DNA of 64,000 nt from Prostheceraeus crozeri (Eukaryota > Platyhelminthes > Polycladida > Euryleptidae). Numbering within the stretch: position 1 is the stretch's first letter; every line of letters begins with the position of its first letter. Positions 32,638 through 44,069 of this stretch are shown in pieces. The stretch is taken from the NCBI GenBank assembly GCA_907163375.1, contig CAJQUW010007129.1, forward strand, positions 1 through 64,000. Direction: 5' to 3'. The position numbers and the translations under genes were made by a program. Below the pieces are notes generated by a model, which was given only the letters and a program-made list of their open reading frames with translations, was not told where the DNA came from and did no database searches.

Positions 32638-33540
32638 TCATTCCCTGCGCAGCTGCAAGTTGATGGCTAGATATCTCACTTGTATTGATGGTTCACTCAA
32701 TTTCCTCTTGCAGTGAGCTTTTAAACACGAAATGGCCATCTCAGTCATATTTAGAAATGGCGAATACCTGGGAAGAGGTTTAGTTTCATGCTCAGACATC
32801 ATAACCGGCGGCTTTCGATGTGCGGGAGCGTTGTCAAATATCAAAACAATCTCCTCGTTCTCAAGTAAAGCAGAAATTTCCATAACGAAGTAATTGAATA
32901 TTTCTTGGGTCATTCCACTGTCGAAAATTTTGTAGTGCACCAAACCAAACTTCTCCGAAACTCCAAGAACAACAGTAGTGTTTCTTCCTCGCTGCCCACA
33001 TAATGAGCGAACCGCACGCTGTCCTCTCAATGATCGTCCTTGACTTCGACATGTCCATATATTGAATCCACATTCATCGAGATAAACAGTAGATTTACTG
33101 CTAGAAACAGGAAGAATGCATTCCATGAATAATTTTCTGTCTTGTTTCAGCTCTTCGGTATTCCAATCGAAAGGCACATTTCGCAGAAGCTTTAAAGTTA
33201 CAAGTTTTCCGTCGAGAAAGCGTGATACAGTCATTCGTGACACCATTGGACGATTTGGGAATTTTTCATGTAATTTTGCCGACAGCTCGAGTAAAGTTGC
33301 TGTAGGCTTCTCCTCGACGAAAGTTATTAAGGCATTTTGCATTTGAGGAGTCAGAATGGACAGTGAACCTCCTCTGGGTAAATTTTTTCGCCTTCCAGTT
33401 CTTTGATATCTTCGAATTATTCCATAAGCCGTTCGAAGATTAATTTGCAGGGTATCGGCAATAAAAATAAAGTCACGGCATTCATCAAAAACATTTATAA
33501 GACTCTCACGAGCTTCGGCGGATATCCGCATGTACGGCAT
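32638..33540 (-). CDS. Tc1/mariner-type transposase (300 residues)
   Basis: Intact frame from an ATG at 33540. The N-terminal third is helix-turn-helix-like (AYGIIRRYQRTGRRKNLPRG), followed by TPQMQNALITFVEE and a second DNA-binding segment. The DDE core shows YLDECGFNIWT (first Asp), LIFDNAPAHRKPP (second Asp) and SPFLNMTEMAISCLK, where the third acid is the Glu in the usual SPxLNxxE context. Such enzymes cut and paste at TA dinucleotides. With intact TIRs this copy could still be mobile. Confidence 0.85.
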   Translation of the reverse strand: MPYMRISAEARESLINVFDECRDFIFIADTLQINLRTAYGIIRRYQRTGRRKNLPRGGSLSILTPQMQNALITFVEEKPTATLLELSAKLHEKFPNRPMVSRMTVSRFLDGKLVTLKLLRNVPFDWNTEELKQDRKLFMECILPVSSSKSTVYLDECGFNIWTCRSQGRSLRGQRAVRSLCGQRGRNTTVVLGVSEKFGLVHYKIFDSGMTQEIFNYFVMEISALLENEEIVLIFDNAPAHRKPPVMMSEHETKPLPRYSPFLNMTEMAISCLKAHCKRKLSEPSIQVRYLAINLQLRRE

Positions 33541-33734
33541 CGTGCGAAATGATTGGGTACTGATAACGCGCTGCTAATATCATTGTGAAGCGTGCTAATT
33601 TCATTGAACATAGCAGATCCAGTGGAATTAACAATTAGAATGCGTCACGCGGGCGCTAATGTCATTTCTATAAATAGCTAATAATAGGGATGACGCTGAA
33701 ATAACGTCAGCAATCCTGTGCGCCTCTCTTCCCT

Positions 33735-33781
33735 CGCGTGCTAATTTGACTGAACAGCTTGCTAATTTGACCGGGAAAAGG
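33735..33781 (-). repeat. Tc1/mariner right TIR
   Basis: Inverted partner of 32167-32213, ending CCGGGAAAAGG immediately before TA. Confidence 0.85.
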
Positions 33782-33783
33782 TA

Positions 33784-36700
33784 TAGTATATTAGTGCATG
33801 ATCAGCATATTATCCCGATTCCTAATGTGTCCTGTATTCAAACTGCAAATGACGAAAAACTTCATATTTTGGGAACTACTGTCATTTATTTTCAGATAGG
33901 AATTTGCACAGTATATCACACTTTTCTTGTTTCTGCCAATCTATCCACTAACATGGTTTTAGGAATGGATTTCCTAGGTGATTATGACGGTGACGTGGAC
34001 GTGGGCACTAAAACCTTGCATTTACCTCGACTAGGTGTTCAAGTACCTCTTCGCAAACGTCGTACTACGAACACTGTGATTTTTAAAATCACTATCAATA
34101 ATACAGTTGTTCTTCAGCCGCACTCAGAACAGCTGCTTTCAGCAAGAATTTTGATGAAAGGAAAGGGTCCAGAACCGTTAACGGGTATGGTCATGCCCAG
34201 TTCAGAGACGGACGATCTTGGCGTGTTTGTTCTGCCGACAGTTTCGACCGTTAAGAAAAAGGAAGTCACCATATCTGTTTGCAACAACTCTTTGCAACAT
34301 GTTACTCTAAAGAAAAATACAGCAGTAGCCAATTTCGAATTGATTTCCGCAATGTATGATAGCGTAAATTATATTCAAGACGTTTTTCCAAGTGATGTTG
34401 CAGCTCAAGTAAATCATGTGACTCTTGAGTCACAATCAGAGGAGCCGTCTTCCGAATTAACTGCTCGAGAACGTCAAGAATTGGATAGCATACTTAAATC
34501 GTATGCTGATGTGTTTATGGCAGAAGGAAAGCCATTAGGTAGGGCAGTGAACGCTCAGCATTTTATAAATACTGGGGATCACCCTTCTATTCGTCAACCT
34601 TGTCGACGGGTTCCACCCTCTCAGAAGTTAGAAGTTAGCCGCCAAATACAGGAAATGTTGGATCAAGGCGTTGTTTCACATAGTAGTAGTCCCTGGGCTA
34701 GTCCCATCGTTCTTGTCCAGAAGAAGGACGGGACTTTGAGATTTTGTGTTGATTTTCGAAAATTGAATCAATGTTGCCGATACGATAGCTATCCCTTGCC
34801 CAGGGTCGATGATGCTTTGGATTCTATGGGAGGGGCTCAATACTTTTCGGTACTTGATTTGAAGTCTGGTTATTGGCAGATTCCCTTGGCGGAGGAGGAT
34901 AAAGCAAAGTCTGCATTTGTTTGTCCACAGGGTCTTTATGAGTTCAATGTTCTTCCATTCGGTCTGGCGTCAGCTCCTGCCACTTTTCAGCGCATGATGG
35001 ACGAGAAGTTGAGAGGGTTAATTGGAGAAATTTGTTTAGTCTACCTTGACGATATTATTATTTTTAGTCGTAGTTGGCAAGATCATTTGTGTGATATTCA
35101 ATTGGTATTAGACAGACTGCGACTTGCTAATCTGCAACTCAATACTAAAAAGTGCCAATGGGGACTTAGCTCTGTCAAGTATCTTGGTCACATCGTGACG
35201 TCTCAAGGTATTAAGACTGATCCTGAAAAGACAAGCAGAGTTAAAGAATGGCCGACGCCAGCAACTGCTAAGCAAGTACGAGAATTTTTAGGTTTATCGT
35301 CTTATTATCGCAGATTTGTGCAAGACTTTGCGAGATTAGCTAAACCGTTGCACGAATTAACTAACAAAGACAATACTTTTGTGTGGACTGATCGTTGTCA
35401 GGAAGCGTTTGACTCTCTTAAACGCTGTTTAACATCCACTCCGATTTTGACCATGCCAGATTTCACTGAGGCTGGTGGTGCTTTCATTCTTGATACTGAT
35501 GCCTCTGGCTACGCCATAGGTGCTGTCCTCTCACAAGTACAGCATGATGGAAAGGAAAGGGTTATTGCGTATGCAAGCAAAACTTTGAATCGAGCTCAAA
35601 CTTCCTACGCCCCTACGAAAAGGGAGATGCTTGCCCTAGTAACATTCATCGACCACTTTCACATATACTTGACGGGTAAAAAGTTTTTAGCACGAACAGA
35701 TCACAAAGCACTTGAATGGTTGAAAGGCTTCAAAGAGCCTAGAGGGATGCTTGCGCGCTGGTTGCAAATTTTGGAAGAATTTGATTTCGATTGCTTATAC
35801 CGCGCCGGAACCTCGCACAAAAACGCAGATGCTCTCTCTCGCTTGACTAATGCGCCAGACGAAGAGACGTCAGACCCTCCGAATCGCATGGATGGTGATG
35901 ATGTTGTTATTTTTAGTCTATGGTCCCCAGGGGCTGGGGTAGATGAAATGAAACGCAAGACTTCGGCTGATCAAGACTTGGCGCAAATTCTGTTCTGGAA
36001 AACTCGTCTATCATCTTCCGACAAGCCATCTTCTAGACAACTGGAAACATGCTCACAGGAAATAAAGAACATTGTTCGATTTTGGGAATTTCTTGTTGTG
36101 GAAGATGGTCTCTTATATCGGTTAGATGGCGATAAGAAAAAAATAATTCCACCAAAAGACGAGCGAATGGCTATTATCAACCAATGTCACTCAGGGATGG
36201 GCAATTCTCATTTGGGCCGTGATAAAACTTACCACAAACTGCGAGCAAGGTTCTGGTGGCCAGACATGAGACATGATACCACGACGTGTTTGAACAGATG
36301 TGAGGTATGCGTTACCTTTAAGGGGCCTATTCCAAAACTGCGACATCCCATGATGCCAATCGTAGTCGGAAGACCAATGGAATGTGTTGAAGTTGATCTC
36401 ATAGGTCCACTGCGTAAGACTAAGAGAGGCAATCGTTACGTCTTGACTATGGTTGACTTATTTTCCAAATGGGCTGAGGCAATCCCCCTTCCTAACAAGG
36501 AAACGTCTACGGTAGCTGGGGCATTCCTTAGAGAATGGGTTTGCCGTCATGGAGTCCCTGATAGAATTCATTCTGATAAGGGGACAGAATTTGAATCAAA
36601 AATTTTTCGAGAATTGTGTAATCTTTTGGGTTCCATGAAGTCACGTACCACTGCATATCATCCTCAAGGGAACGGAGGGGTTGAGCGTTTCAATCGAACG

Positions 36701-36856
36701 TTGAAGCAATTAATGTTGTCCCATGCGGATGTAGAGAGAGAGGAATGGGATCTGACACTGTCCTACTGCCTTTGGGCTTATAGGTCCAGTAACACAGTTG
36801 TACACACAGCACAACAGGGTTCTCTCCTGCGGCCGTCACTTATGGGCGAGAAATGA
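33784..36856 (+). pseudogene. Gypsy pol: protease end, reverse transcriptase, RNase H, integrase
   Basis: The open frame starts inside the Tc1 TIR at 33746; element sequence begins at 33784. In order: MVLGMDFLG (protease C-terminal strand), an RT with FSVLDLKSGYWQIPL and the catalytic YLDDIIIFS (about residue 432 of the open frame), RNase H with DTDASGYAIGAVLSQ (about 583), integrase HHCC finger (QCHSGMGNSHLG ... CLNRCEVC) and the DDE triad in VEVDLIGP (about 881), IHSDKGTEFE (about 942) and NGGVERFNRT (about 980). Near 36800 a one-base indel throws the frame; the correct continuation reads TYGREMRMPV in the next frame. Confidence 0.9.
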
Positions 36857-38736
36857 GAATGCCCGTCGATTTCGAACTGGATCTAGACACTGTTGTCGAA
36901 CGAGAAACCTCCGACTATATCTATGAACTGCAAGAGCAGCTTGTGCGGACGTGGGAGACGGTGAAAAAATGTGCGGTAGTGGAGCAGGAACGCCAAAAGG
37001 AAAGCTATGACAGAAAGACTACAAGTACTTGCAAATACCAGATGGGTGACTTGGTAATGTATTTCAAAACTGCTGTCCCAAGGGACAAACAAAAGAAATT
37101 TTTCAGACCTTGGGTAGGTCCCTGGATCGTGGAAAGACGATTCTCAGATAGTACCTACCAGATCAGAGATATTGGCGGCAGGAAAACTTTAGTTACTCAT
37201 TTTGATAGGTTAAAGAAATTCCCATGTTCACCTCCTATCTCCCAGCAACGGGTTGGGGAGGTGGAAAGAGGAGAATTACCTACACGATTGTCTGCAGATA
37301 TCGAAGTAGAAAGTAATGCGACAGATGAGACGGCAGAGATGATTTGCGATTCGGAATTGGATGGGGACATAGAAAGTAATGTAGCAGAAGACACAGTAGA
37401 AATGATACAAGACTCTGATCCTGATGCGGGAATTAACAGTACCAGTAGTGACACTGTCGAAATGATGGACGATGACATGTGTGAAATCGAGATCAATCAT
37501 ATTTCTTTACAGATGGCAACTGCTGCTGTACCAGAAGATGGTAAGACTACCAGAGACCAAGTAATAACATTTTTGTTAGCAGGACGGGCTTTGCCCGAAT
37601 GTCCTGCCGGCTGGAACCGTAAAATGAAAGACAGATGTCTTTCCCGAGCAGTCGTCCAGGCGGCTCTCATAGCGCCGACTGACCAGCAGTCAGCCCTGCA
37701 GGACAGGGTGCGCGAAATATGCTCCAGCTGGTCAGTTCCTCACCACCAGTTTATGAAGTGCGCCATGCGTATGGGGGATTTGCCGGAGGATACCGGTGAT
37801 CTCCATCCCAATCGACGGCGGCATGTCCGCAAGTTAAAAGGGCAGCAAAGGGCCCTGCGCTCGGGGAGGGATTCTGACTCTCAGGTGGGGCAGCTGGACG
37901 ACGCCGTCCTGGTCGTCAGCGCAGAGGAGTCGCGTGGGGTTATCGACCCGTTGGCTCGGGAGGACCTCCCAGTAGTGATAGGGAATCCAATTCCCACAGT
38001 CGCCAGGGGGGTTCGACTAGGTCCGGTTGGTGCTCCGCGTGATGACGACGTGCGACTGCCAATCATCATAGAGGATCCTCCTCAGCTGGTTGGGCAGGCT
38101 GAACCCCTCGGGGCCGGTCTACCTATAGCCGCTGAAGAGGATCGTCCTGATATGATGGCTCGGGGCGATCCGGGGGGCGAAGTTGAGCGCCCAGCTCCTG
38201 AGGGTTTGGAAATGCCCGAACCACTGTTACCATCAGGCCCAACCGTTTGGCGAGGTGACTCCCATATTCATTTGTTCGACAGCTGTCGCGCTGCTGGCCT
38301 TGCAGGGCATTTGGATGACATGGTGGACGCCATCAACGCCATGTCATGTATAGTAGATATACGGGACAAAGTTTCTGTCTGGGACGAGTCGGACTTCCAG
38401 GATGATTTCCCTAATGTCCGCATCGTCATGGCTTTTGGGTTGCACCCACGTCATGCTGGAGATTGGTCTCCATCTCTGGAGGCAAGGCTCCGTAGACGTG
38501 TGAACTCCAGCCTAAACGTCAGGGCGATCGGAGAGACGGGAATTGATCTCAAGTGGAACGTCCCAATGGAGGCCCAACGTCGGTGTCTGGCTGACCAGGC
38601 ACAGCTCGCTTACGAGCTTTCACTTCCTCTCATCCTTCACTGCAGGGAGAGGGAGTGGGGGGAAGTAGCTGCCCACAACATCTTGGCGCCGCTCAGATCA
38701 TCGTCCTCCACTGCACGTATGTTGACCGCCAAATAG
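36853..38736 (+). pseudogene. Gypsy integrase C-terminus, linker and first part of a TatD-like nuclease
   Basis: The frame continues the integrase: YDRKTTSTCKYQMGDLVMY and FRPWVGPWIVERRF, a GPY-type module ending near 37218. Then comes an acidic repeat-like stretch and an unrecognised domain (VITFLLAGRALPECPAGWN..., about 37550-37800). From about residue 469 it reads DSHIHLFDS, then GLHPRHA, RAIGETGIDLKWN and LPLILHCRERE, in the order and spacing of TatD metal-dependent nucleases, with the metal-binding HxH, Glu and His visible. A frameshift near 38690 moves the remainder to the next ORF. TatD enzymes degrade DNA or RNA 3'-5'; a role in this retroelement is unknown. Confidence 0.8.
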
Positions 38737-39008
38737 TGCGCTCACTGGCGGATCTCTTTCGTAATCTCTATTTCAGTATTGCTCCGATTCTCGTAAACGG
38801 AATGGGTCACCGAGACTGTGCCAAGAGTCAAACTGTTCGGGCCATTCCGCTGGAAAGGATGCTGGTGGAGACCGATGCCCCACATCTGGCAAGAGTTCCT
38901 ACGGCCACCGATCGAGTTATAACTAAAATCGCCATGCGTAGAGACATCAACGAAGAGCATCTCCGCAACATTTTAGAAGCCAATTTCAATCGAGTATTCC
39001 GACCGTAG
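38690..39008 (+). pseudogene. TatD-like nuclease, C-terminal part
   Basis: In the +2 frame relative to the preceding ORF: QIIVLHCTYVD (TatD fourth His), FSIAPILVNG, and RMLVETDAPHLARVP with the invariant Asp of the ETDxP motif, ending at TAG just 23 bases before the polypurine tract. Together with the upstream frame all five TatD metal ligands are present, so selection kept the domain until recently; the frameshift looks like late decay or a sequencing error. Confidence 0.8.
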
Positions 39009-39030
39009 AATCGAGGACGATTCTATTTGT

Positions 39031-39044
39031 AAGGGGGGGAGTAA
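39031..39044 (+). other. Gypsy polypurine tract
   Basis: AAGGGGGGGAGTAA lies directly before the TGTAACAG start of the 3' LTR, the expected plus-strand priming site. Confidence 0.85.
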
Positions 39045-39981
39045 TGTAACAGGGTTGCTTATTTGTTTATATGTAGTAAAATTATAACTAGTACTTAACG
39101 TAAATATTTTAATTATAGGTGTTGGTATTTTCACTATTGATGTGAAGAACTAAATTGTATATAGGTATTGCTCACAAATCTGGGAGCATTGGCGCAATTT
39201 TCTGGTGAAGGGTTGTAAAGTTATATCACATTCAAGTGATAACTGAGGATTTCACGGACATGTATATATTGTATATAATTGTAAGGTGTTGGTGGCTTCC
39301 GATTTATGGGGTTTTGGGTGGTTTCTGGGTAAAAGTATAGGCAAACATAAGATAAACATGAATTAAGTATTTCTGGTGTTAGAATGTACCATTTTATTAT
39401 AAATGCAATGAGTAAAGCTCACGGCGGCTAGCGTGCGCGGTCAACAAAAACGTTGCTCTCTTAAAATTATACGGCTGATGGTAAGTCACTGCTCTCAACT
39501 GAACTAAGAAGTTTTAGGCAAGTGGCGTAGGTTTATGACATAGATTTATGATATTTCCTTTGCGGCTAATTAATTAATCGTAAGCAGCATTATAACTTTG
39601 CCGTCGCATCTGCGGGTTACGATATATGTAAGAAGTTAGCAAGACATAATTTCAGCTGAATTAGGAGGTTGGGGTTTTATGATACTTCTGTTTCAGCTTA
39701 TTAACTGCTACCCACAACCGTTATAACGTACCTGGGTAATACCCACAGATTCATTCGAGTTAGGGTATTACCTATAATACCTAGTAACTGGTAGGGCAGG
39801 GTTAATAACTAACCAGGCGCATCTTCGAGTGACGTTCGCGTGGCTGCTCCGGTGCTCGTCCACATCATAAAGGATTCGACGTGGTTAACTTGGAATAACC
39901 GGATCGTGATACGGAGACTGGTAGGTTTCTTACTGTAGTAATCAATTGGGTTAAGGGTCTCTCATAGCTCGGTCTGTTACA
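39045..39981 (+). mobile_element. Gypsy 3' LTR (937 bp)
   Basis: Begins TGTAACAG after the polypurine tract and ends CTGTTACA, followed by CATA. Same length as the solo LTR at 20170-21106 and differs at one base that I can see. It is followed by the P-element right end, the same flank as the solo LTR, showing both descend from one insertion. Confidence 0.95.
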
Positions 39982-39996
39982 CATAGAGATTTTTCG

Positions 39997-40043
39997 AATG
40001 TCACTTCCTGGTCAAGCGGAGCGCCGATAACTAGGGTTCCCTG
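39997..40043 (-). repeat. Orphan P-element right TIR (copy 2)
   Basis: Copy of 21122-21168 with GTTGTAT after it; no P left end or transposase is nearby. At one of the two positions where copy 1 mismatches the left TIR, this copy matches it. Confidence 0.85.
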
Positions 40044-41279
40044 GTTGTATAGTGTCTTACAGTAATACTATGCTTTGATTTCTATTATGTTTATGTATAA
40101 GGATATCTCTATATTTTCCTAAGTATCTGTTATGAATGATTCAAATTTTATATCTAAGTTTGCATCTAGGATTTGTTTCTGTCCAAAGTTGACACCCGTT
40201 GAGATTGGACGAAAGGCATCGTGCTAATAGATCATAATGTGAATTTCGTGGCTCTTTTTATTTATAAACTATCAAAAGGGGATTCATTTTTTAAATACAT
40301 AAATTTCTTCAAAATAATTGTCCACTGCTTGGTACTCGCCTCTCGCTCAACAATTTTAAAATTTATTGCAATCATGTATGTTACCATAGAAGTGGACTTT
40401 CTATGGCATTATTAATTTCTATGTATGTTACACGATTTTACCATGGGATTCTACGATGATATTCCACATTTCAAAATCATATCTATGCACTTCCGTGACC
40501 AGTTAATCGTCCCTGTTAACCTGTTATTTGCCACATTCGACATCTGTCGACCATACTGAAAATCAAGAATATTTTGTGGAAAATGGCATATATCTGTGAA
40601 GATTAGTAAGGGAATATCACAAGCAAGTCTCTGTCAATATAAATTAGGTGTTTATTTCAAATTCCTAACTGTTTTCACTTTGAAAAATCTTCCGTTTAAG
40701 AGTGCATAATATTTTTCATTCTTTTGCATTTTTGCGCACTATTTTTTTAAAACTATTTAAGGTAGTTCCCTTTTTCATCAGTTAAAACTTTACGTCCAAA
40801 ATACCGTTCTTGCCTTTAGAATTTCTTTTCCGCAAGCATTAGTTCGATAATTTATGCTTGATTTTGTATGGTCGACAAATGTCGACCGTGGTAAATCTCC
40901 GGAGAAAATAGTTGATTTATCTTAGTCGTAAATTTCCGATACTTGCCGTGATAAATTTGAAGCGACTTCGTTTTATAATACATGATGACAATTTCTGCTT
41001 CGGTTGAGTACGCGCATATCGTGTAGCAATTACATTTGGACATGAACAGAGTGACGTGAATTACAACTAAAAGTGTGACGTAGGACTGTGTGAGGATGGT
41101 AAATTTCCAATGATTTCTTCCCTCACAGATGATAGGCTACATCGTGAGTCCCTCGCGCGCATTTCGTGTGGCGTCACAAATTCTATGAACTACTACATCT
41201 ATTGTAATTAGAAGCATCGTATATCAGTTTTTGACATCATGCCGAAGCGCAAAGCTGTTTCTCCCGATTTTGTACCTAG

Positions 41280-41362
41280 AAAATCCATGCGTTTGGTGCT
41301 CATAGGCAAGTAGGACAACATTTCTTTCAATCAACCTTGAACAGTCGCCAGCGAAAATGTGC
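41280..41362 (+). pseudogene. piggyBac C-terminal remnant, 5' piece, copy 2
   Basis: Same as 22405-22487; interrupted by the duplicated LINE, resuming at 43967. Confidence 0.5.
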
Positions 41363-43966
41363 TACTTTACTTTACTTTAAGCGGCATATTCATTGCTGAA
41401 CTTCGGCCGACCCATTGGAGATGGCACGCCACAGTTTTCGCTCACGCGTTGCGCAGTTCAATTCGTACATGTTGAGTCCGGTCCATTTCATGATGTTGTT
41501 GACATACTGCGTCCTGGGCCTTCCTCTGCGCCGGTTGCCCTCCATGTTGCCTTGCAGCACAGTTCTCGTTAAAAGGCATCCTCCCTCCCTGCATTGATGA
41601 CCGTAGAAGGAGAGTTTCCTTTTCCGAATGTGTCGAAGTAACATAGGGGTAGTGGCCAGTTGCTCGAAGATGCTGGCATTCGTTCGGTGCTCTCTGTAAT
41701 TTATGCGCAACATTCTCTTCCAGAACCACATTTCGGCAGCTTCGATGTGTTGCTCGTCTGTAGTTTTCAGCGTCCATCCTTCCGCTCCATATGATAGAAT
41801 TGGCCACACAAGCGTCATCACTAATTTCATCTTGAGCTTTGTTGGTAGTGCCCTATCTGCCCATAGCTTGTTCAGTCTGGTCATCTTCGCCTTAGCCATA
41901 GCTATTTTCACACGGACGTCTTCTGTGCAACTTCCATCATTTTTCTTGATAGAGCCAAGATATTTGAAGCGATCGACCTCTGCAACAGTCTCAGCCCCAA
42001 CTGTGATTGTGCTATCTTCGTCACGTGTTGAACCGACTCGCATTACTTTTGTCTTCCTTGCATTTAGCTTGAGCGACCTCTCAACTCCTGAAGCATTTAC
42101 CTGGTCAACCATCTCCTGCATTTCACTCATGTTCTTGGCTATCAAAGCTGTGTCATCGGCATACCTGACATTGCTTATTTGTCTGCCTCCGATATTTATG
42201 CCAGCGTTCGTAAAATCGGTTTCTCTCATGATTTGCTCAGTATACAAACTGAAAAGATGCGGTGATAGAATACATCCTTGACGCACACCCTTTTTGATTG
42301 GAAATTGCTTGGTTCGGTCTCCGTTCCAGCGAATAACTCCTTGCTGATTGCAGTAGAGGGACTTTATCAGGTTGACGAGGTGATCAGGGAATCCAAAAGT
42401 AGACATGATATCCCAGAGCTGACCGTGGCTCACGCTGTCAAAAGCCTTGGAATAATCAATGAAAGTTATAACCGCTCCACATGACATGTCATTAACCTTT
42501 TCAATAATGACTTGTAGGGTTGCCAACATGTCTGCGGTGCCTCTGCCAATTCGAAACCCTGCTTGTTCATCTGGGAGTTCCTGTTCGATCTTCATGCGCA
42601 GGCGGTCCAGCAGTATATTGAGGAGGACTTTGCTAGCATGCGATATAAGCGCGATGGTGCGATAATTGCCACACTCTTTGGGATTGCCAGTCTTGTGCAG
42701 TAATACGAGTTCTTGCTCTTTCCAATCGTCTGGCCAACGTTCCGTTTCCCAAATCCTCACGCAAAGCTTGTGAAGACTTTTTGTGGCAAAGTCTCCAGCG
42801 AACTTGACGAGTTCCGCAGGCACATTGTCACAACCTGCAGTCTTGCCCATTTTCAGTTTCTTTACCACGTTCTGGACTTCTGCAAGCAGCGGAACAGGCT
42901 CCTTTTTTGCTGGAGGCGTAGTAACCAGCTCCTGATGAAAAACCGATGAAGTTGAACCGAAAAGCTGCTTAGCGTATTCTTCCCAACGCTTTAGAACCTG
43001 GTTGGGTTCTATGAGGGTTAGACCTGTGGAGTCATTGATTACACTTTGTTTTTCAGTAGCTGCTGGTTCAGTAAGTGCGGAGATTTTTCGAAAAAGTGCT
43101 TTGCCTTTATGCATTCTATCGAACTCGTCGATTTCAGCGCACTGTCGTTCTAGCCAGGTTTTCTTGTCTTTACGCAGGCTTTTCTTTATCTTCTTGTTCA
43201 GCTTTTTAATCAAAAGGCTATCTGAAACACGCCGAGCTTCTCTTCGTTCATGAATTAACTTGAGAGTCTCGTTGCCAATCCAAGAATCAGTTACTTTCCG
43301 CCTAGGGGCACGTCCTATGACATCGGTTGCAACCTCTTTTAAGGTATCAGCTATGTTTGACCAGAGATCATTCGGCTCCATCTCCGTAGTATCTGTCTCC
43401 AATAGCGCTGCAAATCGGTTGTTCGTTTCTGTTACGTATTGATCCCGGACTTCCGAATCGTTCAGTTTATTCAAGTTGAAACGGAATGGTTGACTACTTC
43501 TTTTCACACTGAATGCTTTCAATTGAACCTTTGAAACGACCAATTTGTGATCGGTATCACAGTCTGCACTTGGTTTAGTTCTGGCATCAAGTACATTGTT
43601 GCGCCATTTCTTATTTATCATCATATAATCGATTTGATTCCGGGTGCTTTGGTCTGGAGATGTCCACGTGAATCGTCGACGCTTGTGGTGGCTAAACTGC
43701 GTATTCAAAATGCAAAGATTGTTTGCGGTAGAGAAATCTGCTAACCGTTGACCTCTCTCGTTTCGAATTCCCAGACCGAAGCGACCAATTCCAGCAGAAG
43801 GTTCGTCTCCTTCACCAACCTTCGCATTGAAATCGCCCATCAGGATGCAGATCTCTCGACTCTTTACTTGTTCAACTGCTGATTGCAATTTCTCATAGAA
43901 GAGGTCAACAACTTCATCATCGTGACTAGTTGTAGGAGCATACCTGTATTACTGTTGTGGGCACAG
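41363..43966 (-). mobile_element. RTE-clade LINE, copy 2
   Basis: Duplicate of 22488-25091 with the same 12-bp flanking repeat (41351-41362 and 43967-43978). It came with the block duplication, not by a second insertion. Confidence 0.9.
41390..43888 (-). CDS. RTE-type endonuclease/reverse transcriptase, copy 2
   Basis: The 832-residue frame is identical to 22515-25013 apart from two residues I can see (Arg to Lys in DVRVKIAMAK, Ala to Val in IIEKVNDM). The same N-terminal endonuclease loss is present. Confidence 0.9.
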   Translation of the reverse strand: MQSAVEQVKSREICILMGDFNAKVGEGDEPSAGIGRFGLGIRNERGQRLADFSTANNLCILNTQFSHHKRRRFTWTSPDQSTRNQIDYMMINKKWRNNVLDARTKPSADCDTDHKLVVSKVQLKAFSVKRSSQPFRFNLNKLNDSEVRDQYVTETNNRFAALLETDTTEMEPNDLWSNIADTLKEVATDVIGRAPRRKVTDSWIGNETLKLIHERREARRVSDSLLIKKLNKKIKKSLRKDKKTWLERQCAEIDEFDRMHKGKALFRKISALTEPAATEKQSVINDSTGLTLIEPNQVLKRWEEYAKQLFGSTSSVFHQELVTTPPAKKEPVPLLAEVQNVVKKLKMGKTAGCDNVPAELVKFAGDFATKSLHKLCVRIWETERWPDDWKEQELVLLHKTGNPKECGNYRTIALISHASKVLLNILLDRLRMKIEQELPDEQAGFRIGRGTADMLATLQVIIEKVNDMSCGAVITFIDYSKAFDSVSHGQLWDIMSTFGFPDHLVNLIKSLYCNQQGVIRWNGDRTKQFPIKKGVRQGCILSPHLFSLYTEQIMRETDFTNAGINIGGRQISNVRYADDTALIAKNMSEMQEMVDQVNASGVERSLKLNARKTKVMRVGSTRDEDSTITVGAETVAEVDRFKYLGSIKKNDGSCTEDVRVKIAMAKAKMTRLNKLWADRALPTKLKMKLVMTLVWPILSYGAEGWTLKTTDEQHIEAAEMWFWKRMLRINYREHRTNASIFEQLATTPMLLRHIRKRKLSFYGHQCREGGCLLTRTVLQGNMEGNRRRGRPRTQYVNNIMKWTGLNMYELNCATRERKLWRAISNGSAEVQQ

Positions 43967-44069
43967 GCGAAAATGTGCAGTATGCAGAAAACAAGCACGA
44001 CCCGAGTGTCGGCAGTGTGATGTAGGCTTTCACATCGATTGTTTTCCTACGTACCATGATAGACAGTAA
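43967..44069 (+). pseudogene. piggyBac C-terminal remnant, 3' piece, copy 2
   Basis: Duplicate of 25092-25194 with the same Cys-rich tail and stop. Confidence 0.55.

Larger units (their letters stand above)
32167..33781 (-). mobile_element. Tc1/mariner (IS630-Tc1) element inserted in the Gypsy protease
   Basis: TA duplications at 32165-32166 and 33782-33783 flank 47-bp TIRs beginning CCTTTTCCCGGTCAAATTAG. Each TIR contains two direct copies of TCAAATTAGCA, 21 bp apart. Inside is one full transposase ORF on the minus strand. Length 1615 bp. Confidence 0.9.
31375..39981 (+). mobile_element. Gypsy LTR retrotransposon, 5'-truncated, with TatD-like 3' extension
   Basis: Order: end of gag with two zinc knuckles, protease, RT, RNase H, integrase with GPY-like end, long linker, TatD-type nuclease, polypurine tract, LTR. 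The 5' LTR, primer-binding site and most of gag are missing; the element starts abruptly at the duplication junction. A Tc1/mariner copy is nested in the protease. pol carries frameshifts near 36800 and 38690, and gag an in-frame stop, so this copy is dead. Confidence 0.9.
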
